Source of the DNA: Thermanaerothrix daxensis
GTDB lineage: Bacteria; Chloroflexota; Anaerolineae; Anaerolineales; Anaerolineaceae
Reading direction: 5' to 3'
NCBI RefSeq assembly: GCF_001306145.1
Contig: NZ_LGKO01000005.1
Location: 124,001 to 188,000, forward strand
DNA: 64,000 nt
Of the stretch, positions 42,871-52,600 are shown piece by piece (within the stretch, counting starts at the first letter, position 1; each line of letters starts with the position of its first letter). The notes below the pieces were generated by a model. It worked only from the letters and a program-made list of their open reading frames with translations. It made no database searches and was not told where the DNA came from. A program made the position numbers and the translations under genes.

Positions 42871-44070
42871 ATGAAATCGCAACCCTGGCGATGGCTGATG
42901 ATGGGAGTCGGCGTCCTGCTGGTATTGGCACTGGGGGGGTGTGCGACCCTGGATGCCAGTGCGGACTTTGATCTGCTGAATGGGTTGAACGGCGCAACGG
43001 CCACTGCAGAGCCCGGCGCAACCCCGACCCGCCTGCCCACCCTGGGCGTGGTTCTCTTCAAAGGCACCCTCGAAAGCCTGAACGGCGACGCGCTGGTCGT
43101 CAGCGGGGTCACCTTCCGTGTGGATGCTCAAACCCTGATACCGCCCGATCTTCAGGTCGGTGAAAGCGTGGCGGTGAAAGCGGTGCTCCTGCCGGATGGC
43201 ACCCGCTACGCCCTGGAGGTCGCTCGCCTGGACAAGACCGCCTCGGAGAGCGAATTTAAGTTCTACGGCGTGGTGGAGAGCATCTCCGACTCGACCTGGC
43301 TCATTTCCGGCGAGTCGGTTCAGGTGGATGCAGAGACCCAAATCGAGCCGGGCATCCAGGTGGGCAGTCTGGTGGAGGTAGAAGGGATTGTGCGCGAGGG
43401 TAACTTGGTGGCGCGCAAGATCCACCTGGAAGATGAGCGGGCCCAGCCGACCCCCGGTCCCAAGCGCAGTACCCCTGATGGTGAGGAGGAGTGGTTTGGC
43501 GTGGTGAGCCAGATCGAGGGCGAGATGTGGACCATCGGCGGGCGCACCGTTCAGGTCACAGCGCAGACGGAGCGCCAGGGCAACCCGGGCATGGGCGACC
43601 TGGTGAAGGTGCACGCTTCGGCCCAGGCCGACGGCACTTACCTGGCGCGCGAGATTGAGAAGATCCGTACACTGCCTACCGCGGGTGCGCCGCAAGCCCG
43701 CAACTTCGAGTTCTACGGCACCGTGCAGAGCATGGACGGAAGCACGTGGGTGATCAGCGGCGTCAGCCTGAGCGTGGATGCCAATACCCGGATCATGGGC
43801 AATCCCGTCGTGGGCAGTCAGGTGGAGGTTAAAGCGCTGGTGCAGTCCGACGGCACTTACCTGGCGGTGGCGATCAAGGTGAAGGAAGGCGGGAGCGGAC
43901 GCTTGGATTTCCGGTCCACGCCTAAGAGCGAGGACGGGCAGGATGACGATGACGATGCCAACCCCACGGTGCTGAGGCCCGGCACGGATGACCCCAAGAA
44001 GGCCGGGGGCGACCGTTCCGGTAACGGCAAAAATCGGGGTGACTCAGAGGAACACGAGGATCGCGACTAG
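42871..44070 (+). CDS. DUF5666 repeat lipoprotein
   Basis: The 399-residue protein has a lipobox (LALGGC, Cys at about residue 25), a Pro/Thr linker, then four DUF5666-type repeats, each starting F(K/Y)G.(L/V).S and containing VxxxTxIxxG..VG..V.V.(A/G) (starting about residues 64, 131, 208, 287). The last ~50 residues are highly acidic/Gly-rich and end EHEDRD. DUF5666 is a β-barrel domain of unknown ligand. It sits directly before an ECF-like sigma gene, on the same strand. Confidence 0.8.
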   Translation: MKSQPWRWLMMGVGVLLVLALGGCATLDASADFDLLNGLNGATATAEPGATPTRLPTLGVVLFKGTLESLNGDALVVSGVTFRVDAQTLIPPDLQVGESVAVKAVLLPDGTRYALEVARLDKTASESEFKFYGVVESISDSTWLISGESVQVDAETQIEPGIQVGSLVEVEGIVREGNLVARKIHLEDERAQPTPGPKRSTPDGEEEWFGVVSQIEGEMWTIGGRTVQVTAQTERQGNPGMGDLVKVHASAQADGTYLAREIEKIRTLPTAGAPQARNFEFYGTVQSMDGSTWVISGVSLSVDANTRIMGNPVVGSQVEVKALVQSDGTYLAVAIKVKEGGSGRLDFRSTPKSEDGQDDDDDANPTVLRPGTDDPKKAGGDRSGNGKNRGDSEEHEDRD

Positions 44071-44141
44071 GGCAAGGGCGGGTAGCCCGGTGCTTCCATG
44101 TTGACCTGTGGGGCGCTTTTTCTTCCGGTTTCTGCATGGGC

Positions 44142-44169
44142 GCGGCCTGTTGTACCGACAACAGGCCGC
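44142..44169 (+). terminator. Hairpin between the lipoprotein and sigma-factor genes
   Basis: A perfect 12-base stem GCGGCCTGTTGT / ACAACAGGCCGC with a 4-base loop. TCTTGC follows rather than a T-run. It may end transcription of the DUF5666 gene or be an operator for the sigma-factor gene. Confidence 0.6.
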
Positions 44170-44253
44170 TCTTGCGCGCCGGATGTGCCTCGCTGCGCTT
44201 GCATTAGGGTATACTGGAAGCGTGGTGGCCCTGCCTGTGACCCTCAAGTCCGA

Positions 44254-44793
44254 ATGGACGAATTTGGCGATCTGATCCCCCGTGCGCGTGCTCTGGATGC
44301 CGAGGCGCTGACGGCCCTGCACGATGCGCTGTACCCGGCCGTATATCGCTACGTGGCCTACCGGCTGGGGGATGGCCCGCTGAGTGAAGATCTGACGGCG
44401 GAGGTCTTTCTGCGCCTGCTAGAGGCCCTGCACGCCGGGCGTGTGCGTGGTTCTGGCTTGCGGGCGTGGTGCTTCACCACGGCGCATCATCTAGTGATGG
44501 ACCACCTGCGCCAGCGCTACCGCCGTCCACAGCAGGGGCTGGAAGATGGTCATCTGGCCGCGGAGGGCGACCCCGAGCAAACGCTGGAAGCCCAGCAGCG
44601 CCTGGAGGCCGTCCAGCGGGCCATGCGCCATCTCACCCCCGAGCAGCAGCACGTGCTCACCCTGCGCTTTTCGCAGGCGATTTCTCTCGAAGAGACCGCC
44701 GCGCTGATGGGCAAAAGCGTCAATGCTGTCAAGGTTTTGCAGTTTCGCGCCCTGGCGGCACTGCGGCGCTGGCTGGAGCGGGAGGAAGCATGA
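44254..44793 (+). CDS. ECF-like RNA polymerase sigma factor
   Basis: A 179-residue sigma-70-family protein. Region 2 (about residues 21-90: YPAVYRYVAYRLGD, DLTAEVFLRLLEAL, RAWCFTTAHHLVMDHLR) recognises the -10 box and core polymerase. Region 4 (about residues 125-175) contains LTPEQQHVLTLRF and SLEETAALMGKSVNAVK for -35 binding. The ATG at 44254 is chosen because the upstream extension lies in the palindrome region. It overlaps the next gene by 4 bases (ATGA at 44790). No self-regulating promoter was found. Confidence 0.88.
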   Translation: MDEFGDLIPRARALDAEALTALHDALYPAVYRYVAYRLGDGPLSEDLTAEVFLRLLEALHAGRVRGSGLRAWCFTTAHHLVMDHLRQRYRRPQQGLEDGHLAAEGDPEQTLEAQQRLEAVQRAMRHLTPEQQHVLTLRFSQAISLEETAALMGKSVNAVKVLQFRALAALRRWLEREEA

Positions 44794-45986
44794 GCGCTAA
44801 ACGCGGTGTGACCCCCGAGATGCTGGAAGCGTGTCTGCGCGCTCTGGAGCAGGGACAGGCGGTAGAGGCAATTCTGGCGCGCTACCCCGCCGAGCAGGCC
44901 GAGGAACTGGCGGCGCTTCTGCGCGTGGCTCAGCACAGCCGCCAGGCCGCTGCCAACCTGCGGGTGCCGCTGGCGGGCCGCGCACGCAGCCGTGCGCTTC
45001 TTTTGGATCGGGCGGCTCGAGAAGCCCTGGCCCCCTCTCGCCCACGCCTGCACCTGGCCTGGGGAAGCCTGGCGGTCCTGCTGGTGCTTTTGCTGAGCCT
45101 GGTGGTCACCACTTTTGCCTCGGCACAGGCCCTTCCGGGCCAGCCGCTCTACCCGCTCAAGCGGGCGGCCGAAGCAGTGCAGTACAACCTGACCACCCGT
45201 CCGGAGGCACGCCTGGCGTTGGCCGAAGCCCTGGATCAGCGCCGCGCCCAGGAGGTGCAGGCCCTCATCCGGCAGGGGCAGAGCGTCGAGGTGCGGTTTG
45301 CCGGCTTTCTGATGCAAGGAGAGACCGGGCTGTGGGAGGCTAACCGCATCCCCCTGCTGTTCTCGCCCAGCCAGGAGGCCCTGGCGCGCTCGCTGGAGGG
45401 GGCTTACGTGGATGTGGAAGGGGTGGTGGAGCCGTTCCTGGGCGTGCGGGTGCAGCGCCTGGAACTGCAACTTTTGAGAGTGCACGGCACCCTGGCCGAG
45501 GTGACCCCGGACTACCTACGCCTGGATGGCCTCACTCTCTGGCTCGGCCCGGCCACCCAGCACCGCGGCACGCTGCGGGTGGGGCAGAGCGTCTCGGCGA
45601 CGGTGGTGCGCCTGGCCGAGGATCGCTTTCTGGCGCTGGTGGTTCAGGGTCAGGGGGAGCGTGCCGGGCCCACTCCGGATTTCTCGGCCACCCCCTGGCG
45701 CGAGTTCCGCCAAAGCCTGCCGAAGGAGTTGCCCACGCGTCCGGCCCAGCTTCCGCCCGCTCAGCGTATCTCACCGCCGGGCCAGGGTAAATCAACGCCT
45801 CAACCCGGCCCCTCGCCGCGCTTTGAAGCCACCCGCGAGCGCACCCAAGAGGCTGAGAAATCGCCGGAGCCGACGCGTACACTGCGCCCCAGCAAGACGC
45901 CAAAGCCCACTGAGGAAAAATCCGAGGCGCACGAAACACCGCGACCCACCAACCCCGAAGCGGGTGATCACGAGGAGCGGGATTGA
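44790..45986 (+). CDS. Membrane anti-sigma factor with DUF5666-like extracellular repeats
   Basis: A 398-residue protein: cytoplasmic part (residues 1-93, no HxxxCxxC zinc motif), one membrane segment (about residues 94-118), then an extracellular part with DUF5667-like PLKRAAEAVQ, two DUF5666-like repeats (about residues 170-215 and 229-290) and a long Pro/Ser/Thr/Lys tail ending GDHEERD. Its ATG overlaps the sigma stop, so it should hold that sigma factor at the membrane. Family assignment of the N-terminus is inferred from context only. Confidence 0.75.
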   Translation: MSAKRGVTPEMLEACLRALEQGQAVEAILARYPAEQAEELAALLRVAQHSRQAAANLRVPLAGRARSRALLLDRAAREALAPSRPRLHLAWGSLAVLLVLLLSLVVTTFASAQALPGQPLYPLKRAAEAVQYNLTTRPEARLALAEALDQRRAQEVQALIRQGQSVEVRFAGFLMQGETGLWEANRIPLLFSPSQEALARSLEGAYVDVEGVVEPFLGVRVQRLELQLLRVHGTLAEVTPDYLRLDGLTLWLGPATQHRGTLRVGQSVSATVVRLAEDRFLALVVQGQGERAGPTPDFSATPWREFRQSLPKELPTRPAQLPPAQRISPPGQGKSTPQPGPSPRFEATRERTQEAEKSPEPTRTLRPSKTPKPTEEKSEAHETPRPTNPEAGDHEERD

Positions 45987-45998
45987 AGGAAGGGTGCC

Positions 45999-46505
45999 CT
46001 AGCGCGCTGCCCCGGGCGGGAAAAGGCGTTCCCACCCTTCGCGCAGACGGCGGTAGGTGTCTTCCAGGGCTTCGGGCAAAACCCGCGTTCCGGCCAGGGT
46101 GGACATGAAGTTGGTATCGCCCGCCCAGCGCGGCACCACATGAAAGTGCACGTGATCGGCAATGCCCGCTCCGGCGACCGTGCCGATGTTGGCCCCAATG
46201 TTGAAGCCCTCGGGCCGGTACACCTCCCGAATCACCTGCACGCTGGCAGTGATCAATTCAAAAATTTCGCTCCGTGTGGGGGCATCCAGGGCTTCCAGCA
46301 TTGCCGTGTGCTGGTAAGGCACTACCATCAGATGTCCGCTGGTATAAGGAAAGCGGTTTAAGATGACGAAGGCGAACTGACCGCGCGCCACCACCAGATT
46401 CTGCTCACCATCCGATTGCTGCGCGGCTTCGCAAAAGACACAGCCTTGATTGCGATTGGTTTGCTCGATGTACTGGCTACGCCAGGGGGACCATAATCGT
46501 TCCAT
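45999..46505 (-). CDS. HIT-family hydrolase
   Basis: A 168-residue HIT protein. The histidine triad is HVHFHVVPRW (about residues 116-125, HxHxH plus VP). An N-terminal CVFCE resembles part of a zinc site seen in some members. HIT proteins cleave nucleotide phosphoramidates or dinucleoside polyphosphates; the exact substrate is unknown. ATG 46505 follows GGGAGCG; a further ATG at 46535 is ignored. Convergent with the anti-sigma gene with a 12-base gap. Confidence 0.88.
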   Translation of the reverse strand: MERLWSPWRSQYIEQTNRNQGCVFCEAAQQSDGEQNLVVARGQFAFVILNRFPYTSGHLMVVPYQHTAMLEALDAPTRSEIFELITASVQVIREVYRPEGFNIGANIGTVAGAGIADHVHFHVVPRWAGDTNFMSTLAGTRVLPEALEDTYRRLREGWERLFPPGAAR

Positions 46506-46688
46506 GCATCGCTCCCAACTGTAAAGGGATTTCAACCCACGCGCGATGTTGTTATCGGTAAGCCTAAACGCACCCCCGCGAGCAGGCTCTTGGTTGCCCT
46601 GATTTTATCACAAGTTGCCTGCCATTTTCTCATCCCGTTGAATGGGCTGGACGCTTCCAAAGATCGGGCCTTAGCCTGCGACACCCAG

Positions 46689-46717
46689 TTGCACGAAGCC
46701 CCTGCCCCTGGTATGAT
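46689..46717 (+). promoter_or_regulatory. Promoter directly before tsaC
   Basis: TTGCAC (46689-46694), 17-base spacer, TATGAT (46712-46717). The ATG at 46726 is 9 bases after the -10, so the mRNA would be leaderless or nearly so. Confidence 0.65.
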
Positions 46718-46725
46718 TGGGGGCG

Positions 46726-47787
46726 ATGATCACGACCCGCCTGATTCGCGTCAATGCTCAAGACCCAGAGCCGGCGGCCATTGCCGAAGCGGCGGCCTTA
46801 CTGCGCCAGGGCGAACTGGTGGCCTTTCCCACCGAGACTGTTTACGGGCTGGGGGCCAATGCGCTGGATGCTCATGCCGTGCGCCGCATTTTTGAGGCCA
46901 AGGGGCGCCCCGCCAATGATCCCCTGATCGTGCACCTGGCCAGCGCAGCCTGGCTGCCGCGGGTGGTAGCGGCGCTTCCCGCTCCTGTGGAGACGCTGGC
47001 GGCGCGTTTCTGGCCCGGCCCGCTGACGCTCATCCTGCCCCGTGCCCCCGCCGTGCCCCTGGAGGTCACCGCCGGCCTGGAGACGGTCGCCGTACGGGTG
47101 CCGGCTCACCCGGTAGCGCTGGCGTTGCTGCACGCCAGTGACCTGCCCATTGCGGCCCCCTCGGCCAATCGCTTTGGTGGGGTCAGCCCAACCACCGCGG
47201 AGCACGTCTGGCATGACTTGGCGGGGCGGGTGGCGTGTATTCTGGATGGTGGCCCCACCCCCATCGGGGTGGAATCCACCGTGCTTGATCTGACCGCGTC
47301 GCCGCCGCGCATTCTGCGCCCGGGGGGCACCCCCCGGGAAGCGCTTGAGGCTGTTCTGGGCACGGTGGAGGTGTGGGAGGGCAGCGCTGCCAGCGCGGCT
47401 CAGCCTTCGCCGGGGTTGCTGGCCAAGCACTATGCCCCACGCGCCCGCTTGACGCTGGTATTGGGCGAGGATGCCGAGGCTCTGCTCATGCGGGTAGTGG
47501 AGGAGGCACAAGCCCTCTGCGCCCGGGGTGAGCGAGTGGGTGTCTTGCTGGCCGATGAGGACGCGCGCCAGGTAGAAGCCCTTCTCCCCGGCGTGACCCT
47601 GTTGGCGCTGGGGCCGCGCGACGATCTGGCCGAAATTGCCCGCAACCTTTATGCGGCGTTGCGTCATTTAGATGCGCAGGGCGTGACAGCCATTGTGACG
47701 CGCGAGTTCGGTCGCCGTGGTCTGGGCCTTGCCATTCGCGATCGCCTGCGCCGCGCCGCCTCACAGATCATTACGCTTGACTCCTGA
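46726..47787 (+). CDS. tsaC: L-threonylcarbamoyladenylate synthase (TsaC/Sua5, long form)
   Basis: A 353-residue Sua5-type protein that uses Thr, bicarbonate and ATP to make threonylcarbamoyl-AMP for the t6A base in tRNA. YrdC-domain motifs are clear: PTETVYGLGANA, KGRPANDPLIVHL, SAPSANRFG-like region and the STVLDLT motif. The C-terminal ~130 residues form the extra Sua5 domain. ATG 46726 (MITTRLIRV) is used; three codons earlier is another ATG (46717) but it lies in the -10 box. Confidence 0.9.
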   Translation: MITTRLIRVNAQDPEPAAIAEAAALLRQGELVAFPTETVYGLGANALDAHAVRRIFEAKGRPANDPLIVHLASAAWLPRVVAALPAPVETLAARFWPGPLTLILPRAPAVPLEVTAGLETVAVRVPAHPVALALLHASDLPIAAPSANRFGGVSPTTAEHVWHDLAGRVACILDGGPTPIGVESTVLDLTASPPRILRPGGTPREALEAVLGTVEVWEGSAASAAQPSPGLLAKHYAPRARLTLVLGEDAEALLMRVVEEAQALCARGERVGVLLADEDARQVEALLPGVTLLALGPRDDLAEIARNLYAALRHLDAQGVTAIVTREFGRRGLGLAIRDRLRRAASQIITLDS

Positions 47788-47803
47788 AACCCGGAGAGCA
47801 CGG

Positions 47804-49075
47804 ATGGCCTCTTCAATTTCCCCGTCCCCTGAGACCCTGGGTAGGACCCTGTTGCCTGGTTTACCACTGGCTCCCGAACGCGTTTTTCCCGCTTACGCCG
47901 GGTATTCGATTGCCAATTTGCCCGCTACCATCTGTGCCTGGCTGGGTGTTCCGCCGCCGGATGGGGCGGCACCATCTCTGGCCGAACCCTACCGGCAGGC
48001 GCTCCACTCGCGGTATCGGCGGGTGGTACTGCTGGTGGTGGATGGGCTGAGCTGGCATTTTGCCCATCAGCGGGGTGGGTTGGCACCCGGGGGAGCGGCG
48101 CCGGTTTTGGGCCTGCCGCTCACCAGCGTGGTGCCCAGCACCACCGCCACCGCCCTGACCACTCTGTGGACGGCGGCCTATCCTGCGCGCCATGGCGTCC
48201 TGGGCTATGAGATGTGGCTGAAGGAGTACGGCCTCATCGCCAACATGATTCTGCATAATCCGGCGTCATTTAGCGGCGATTTTGGATCGCTGCGCCTGGC
48301 AGGTTTTGACCCGGAAACTTTTCTGCGGGTGCCCGTGCTGGCCCCCCACCTGGCGGCCTACGGGGTGCGCACCCTGGGGCTGATGCACGTTGCGATAGCC
48401 CGCTCCGGCCTCTCGCAGATGCTGATGCGCGGTAGTGAGATTCTGCCTTTCCGCAACAGCAGTGACCTCTGGGTGACCTTGGAACACCTGCTGGATGAAC
48501 CCGCAACGCGCACCAGTTACATCTATGCTTATTGGGGGGATCTGGACGAACTTGCGCATCGCTTTGGGCCGGAGGACGAGCGGGTTAATCTCGAATTCAA
48601 CGTTTTGCGCCTCTTGTTGCAGCGTTTGCTCCAGCCTCGCCTGGGGCGAGGGCGCGAGGATACGCTCTTCCTGGTGGTGTCGGACCACGGCTTTGTGCCG
48701 ACGCCCCGTCAGGCGCTTTACGAACTGCGCCAGCACCCCGAATTCATGCGCCATTTGCTCATGCCCCCCTCGGGCGAAAACCGCCTGCCCTATCTGTTCC
48801 CGTACCCCGGGCACGAGGCCGACCTGCGCGATTATATTGAATCCACCTGGCCCGAGACCTTTGACTTGATCTCAGCGCGTCAGGCCGTGCAGAGCGGTCT
48901 GTTTGGGCCGGGAGAGCCTGACCCCATGGTGTATGATCGTCTGGGGGAATGGGTGCTCTTGCCTCGCGGAACAGCCTACCTGTGGTGGGCAAACAAGGAA
49001 AACAGCCTGTTGGGACGGCATGGTGGACTGCATCCCCATGAAATGCTGGTTCCCCTGTATGCCTGGTGTTTGTGA
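47804..49075 (+). CDS. Alkaline phosphatase/type I phosphodiesterase family protein
   Basis: A 423-residue protein with type I phosphodiesterase/nucleotide pyrophosphatase metal motifs: VVDGLSW (first metal Asp, about residue 79), VPSTTATALTTLWTA with the likely catalytic Thr, GDLDELAHRFG and VVSDHGF. It hydrolyses an unknown phosphoester, nucleotide or sulfate ester. No signal peptide is seen, so it is probably cytoplasmic. ATG 47804 follows CCGGAGAG at a good distance. Confidence 0.8.
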   Translation: MASSISPSPETLGRTLLPGLPLAPERVFPAYAGYSIANLPATICAWLGVPPPDGAAPSLAEPYRQALHSRYRRVVLLVVDGLSWHFAHQRGGLAPGGAAPVLGLPLTSVVPSTTATALTTLWTAAYPARHGVLGYEMWLKEYGLIANMILHNPASFSGDFGSLRLAGFDPETFLRVPVLAPHLAAYGVRTLGLMHVAIARSGLSQMLMRGSEILPFRNSSDLWVTLEHLLDEPATRTSYIYAYWGDLDELAHRFGPEDERVNLEFNVLRLLLQRLLQPRLGRGREDTLFLVVSDHGFVPTPRQALYELRQHPEFMRHLLMPPSGENRLPYLFPYPGHEADLRDYIESTWPETFDLISARQAVQSGLFGPGEPDPMVYDRLGEWVLLPRGTAYLWWANKENSLLGRHGGLHPHEMLVPLYAWCL

Positions 49076-49076
49076 G

Positions 49077-49472
49077 ATGAATGTCCCGTTGTATGTCTTC
49101 TATGATGGTGAGTGTCCGCTGTGCCTGCGGACGGCCCGATGGTTGCGCCGCCTGGATTGGCAACGACGCCTGGTGTGGGTTTCGTTCCGTGCCCCCGGAG
49201 TGGTGACGCGCTTCGGGTTAGACCCGGTTCGTGCCGAGGCGCGTTTGCAGGTTCAGGCTGACGGGCGCACCCTGGAAGGCATTGCGGCAGTGGAGGCGAT
49301 TGTCGCGCGTTTGCCCGCGCTTTGGCCGTTGTGGCCCTGGCTGGTGCTGGCCCGGTGGGTGGGGCTTGGCCAGAGGCTCTATGATTGGGTGGCGCGCCAT
49401 CGCTGGCGCCTGGGAGCGCGACAGACCTGCGCGGGCGTCTGTATCCGTCCTGACCCCTCCCATGAGGGGTAG
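49077..49472 (+). CDS. DCC-family thiol-disulfide protein (DUF393)
   Basis: A 131-residue protein. The DCC motif DGECPLC appears at about residues 10-16 and the rest (a Thr/Leu-rich helix around WLRRL, long middle helix) matches DUF393, which has a thioredoxin-like fold. It may exchange disulfides. ATG 49077 starts one base after the preceding stop. No partner can be named. Confidence 0.8.
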   Translation: MNVPLYVFYDGECPLCLRTARWLRRLDWQRRLVWVSFRAPGVVTRFGLDPVRAEARLQVQADGRTLEGIAAVEAIVARLPALWPLWPWLVLARWVGLGQRLYDWVARHRWRLGARQTCAGVCIRPDPSHEG

Positions 49473-49603
49473 GGGGCGCCAGGGTTGCCCCTGCTTCATG
49501 GGGTGGGAGCTTTGTCTTGTAGGGCTGAGGCGGACGCGAAATTTTTCTGCTCCATGGGCTCTTTCCCTACCCTGGGGATTTGCTCCGGAGCCTTGCGCGC
49601 GGA

Positions 49604-52600
49604 CTAGGCCGGGGTGATCTCGGCGATAGGTACCGTGAAATGGAAGGTTGTGCCCTTGCGGTATTCGGATTCGAACCAGATTTTGCCGCCCTGCATTTCC
49701 ACCAGGCTGCGAGTGATGTTGAGCCCCAGGCCACTGCCGGGCACTTCGCGGGTTTTCGGGTCTTCAGAACGGAAGAACTTTTGGAAGATCTTGGGCTGAT
49801 CGGCGGGGGCGATGCCGATGCCAGTATCCTGCACCCAGATGTGCACCACCTCTCGTGGGCCGTTGGGATCCCAGTGATTCGGGGTTTGCTCCGCCCCCAG
49901 GAGGATCTGCCCGCCGGGGTCGGTGTACTTGTGGGCGTTGTTGACCAGGTTGACCAGAATTTGTATCAGGCGGGTGCGGTCGGCCCATACCGGCGGCAGG
50001 TCGGGCGGCAGATGCAGGGTGAAGGTCTGCTGTTTTTCTTCGATCTGGCGGCGCGTGGAACGCTCCACTTCGCCCACGATCTCGGCCAGATTCAGGGCGG
50101 CAAACTCCAGGCGCATGCGCCCGGCCTCAATCTTGGAAAGATCGTTCAAATCCGAGACCAGCGTGCTCATGCGGTCCACGTTTGAGCGAATCACGTTAAG
50201 GAAACTGGCCTGCGCCTCGCTCACGGGTCCCACCGCGCCGGCGATGAGCAGTTCGGTGTAGCCCTTGATGGAGGTCATGGGGTTTTTGAGTTCGTGGGCT
50301 ACGAACGAGACAAACTCACTCTTGGCCAGGTTGGCAGCTCGCACGGCAGCGTAAAGTTGCGCGTTGGCAAGCGCAATGGCGGCATGGTCACACAGGCGCT
50401 GGAGAAATTCCAATACATCCGGTGGAACGAAATCGGGGTCAGCGGATTCGAGGATCAACAGACTGCTCACGCTCTCCTCGCGGCGGATGGGCAGAAGCAC
50501 CTGGACGCGGCTTTCGGGGTGCAGGCGCAGGGTCCCGGCGTCCAGGTTGCGGCGCATGGCTTTGCCGCTCGCCAGTAAGGCGGTCAGGGGCAGGGCCGCC
50601 TGGAGATCTGCGGGCGCGGGGAGGGCTTCTTCTTCGATACCTTGCCACGCCATGGGGCGCAGACCCATCTCGTCTATTGGCCCGATCAGGCCTGCGCTGG
50701 CTCGCGAGCGACGCATGGCCCAGTTCAGGGTAATGGCCATAGCCTGGCTGAGATCAAGGGTGGCGTTTAACTCGCGGTCAATGCGTTGCATAACCGAGAG
50801 TTCTTCCACACGCGCCGCCAGAGCCTGATCGGTCAGGGTGTAGAGGCGGGCGTTCTCAATGGCAATGGCGGCTTGCGCTGCAAAGGCGCTCAACAATTCC
50901 GCATCTTCTGGGGTGAAGTTGCCGCCGTCTTTGCGGTTGACCACCTCCAGCACCCCAATGGGGCGTTCCTTGACCACCAGCGGGACAGCCAGCACGGCAC
51001 GGGTGACGAAACCGGTCATTTCGTCCGGCAGACGGAACCACTCCGGCGAAGTGCTGACGTCATTGACGATCTGGGGTTGACGGGTCTGGAAGGTCTTGCC
51101 AGCCAACCCGCGATTGGAGGGCATGCGCTGGTTGAGCAGGCTTTGAGCCACTGGCCCCAGCACAACACGGAAGACCAGTTCATCGCTCGGTTCGTCCCAG
51201 AGCAAAAGGCTGCCGGCTTCGCAGGCGAGGATATCCACGGCGTTTTCCAGAATGGTATGCAGCAGGGGCTCCAGGTCGAGCGTGGAGGAGAGTTTTTGAG
51301 TGACATCATGCAAGGTTTTCAACTGGCGAGCGCGGCGTTCTGCTTCATTCAGCAGGCGGGCTTTCGCAATGGCGCCGGCTGCCTGGTCGGCAATGGCCTG
51401 CAGCAGGTTGACCTGTTCCTGGGTGTAGTGCACGTCGGGGCGCTGTGACCCCACACTCAAGACCCCGATGGTTTCGGCCCCGGTGTTCAGTGGAACTCCA
51501 ACCCAGGCGTAGAGGTCGGCCTGGGGGCTTAAAATGCCGCGCGCCCGGCACTCGCGGGTGTAATCCCCGGTCAGAATGGGCTTGCGCTGGCGCAGTACGA
51601 TTCCCTCCAGGCTGCTCCCCAGGGGGATGAGGCGGTTCTCCCGTTCGCTCAGGCGCTCGTCGCGCCACACCTCAAAGACCACGCGCATAGCCTCGCTTTG
51701 GGTTTCGTGTAGTACCAATTGAAAAGCCTCAACCGGGATGACCTGGGCGGTTTGTGCGTAGATCAACTCGTAGATATCTTCCAGGGCCAGGGTCACGTTA
51801 ACCCCCTGAGCTACCCGGATGAGGACATTCATCTGGTGCACCCGCTGGTTGAGATCTGCGATGACCTGAGCACGTTCGATGGCCAGGCTGGCCTGATCGG
51901 CCAGGGCGCTCAAGAAGGTGTAATCGCGGGTGGTGTAGGTTTGGCCCGAGGCAGGGAACCCCAGGGCAATCCATCCGCTCAGGTGGGTGCGGGTCTTGAG
52001 CGGGTAGTAAACACGTGCTCCCAGAAGCGCCAGGCGAGCCTGTTCCCCGTAGAGGGCGTTGGGCATGCGTGCAGGGTTGCTGATATAAAAGGGACCAGAC
52101 TGCTGGTGCAGAGCGTGCACTAGGGCGCTGTTGGCGGGGAAGCGCAGGTCGCTGCTGGGCTGGCCACTTGCATCCGGGGTGGCCACATACTGATCACCCA
52201 GGGGATCATAGAGGTATATGTGGAGAAGGGAGGGTTGCAGGGTTTCTTGGATCGTTGTGCGCAGGATGCTGAGAATCTGCGGTAATTCCACCGCGTGGGT
52301 CAGATCGCGGATGAAACGATTGAGGCGCTCCTGGAGGGCCTTCTCACCGGGGAGGAAAAGGGCATCCAGGCTTTTTTCGATCCCGTGGTAGATGGGCAGC
52401 AGGCTCAAGGCTACCAGCGCAAACAAGACACCGGTCAGGATTGGGCGCGAGGTGAGGTTGAGGGTGTTAAGAATCGTCATTCCACCAGCGACTATCAGCC
52501 CGTACCCAATCCCCACCAGGGCATACAGCAGCACCTGCCACAACAGGTGATTAGGCGAGGTGATCAGGGAGCGACTCTGATTTAGCCCTGCCGTGAGGGG

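Noticed and set aside
46798-47667. Minus-strand open frame opposite tsaC
   Set aside because: Shadow of the tsaC frame with no start site or family match.
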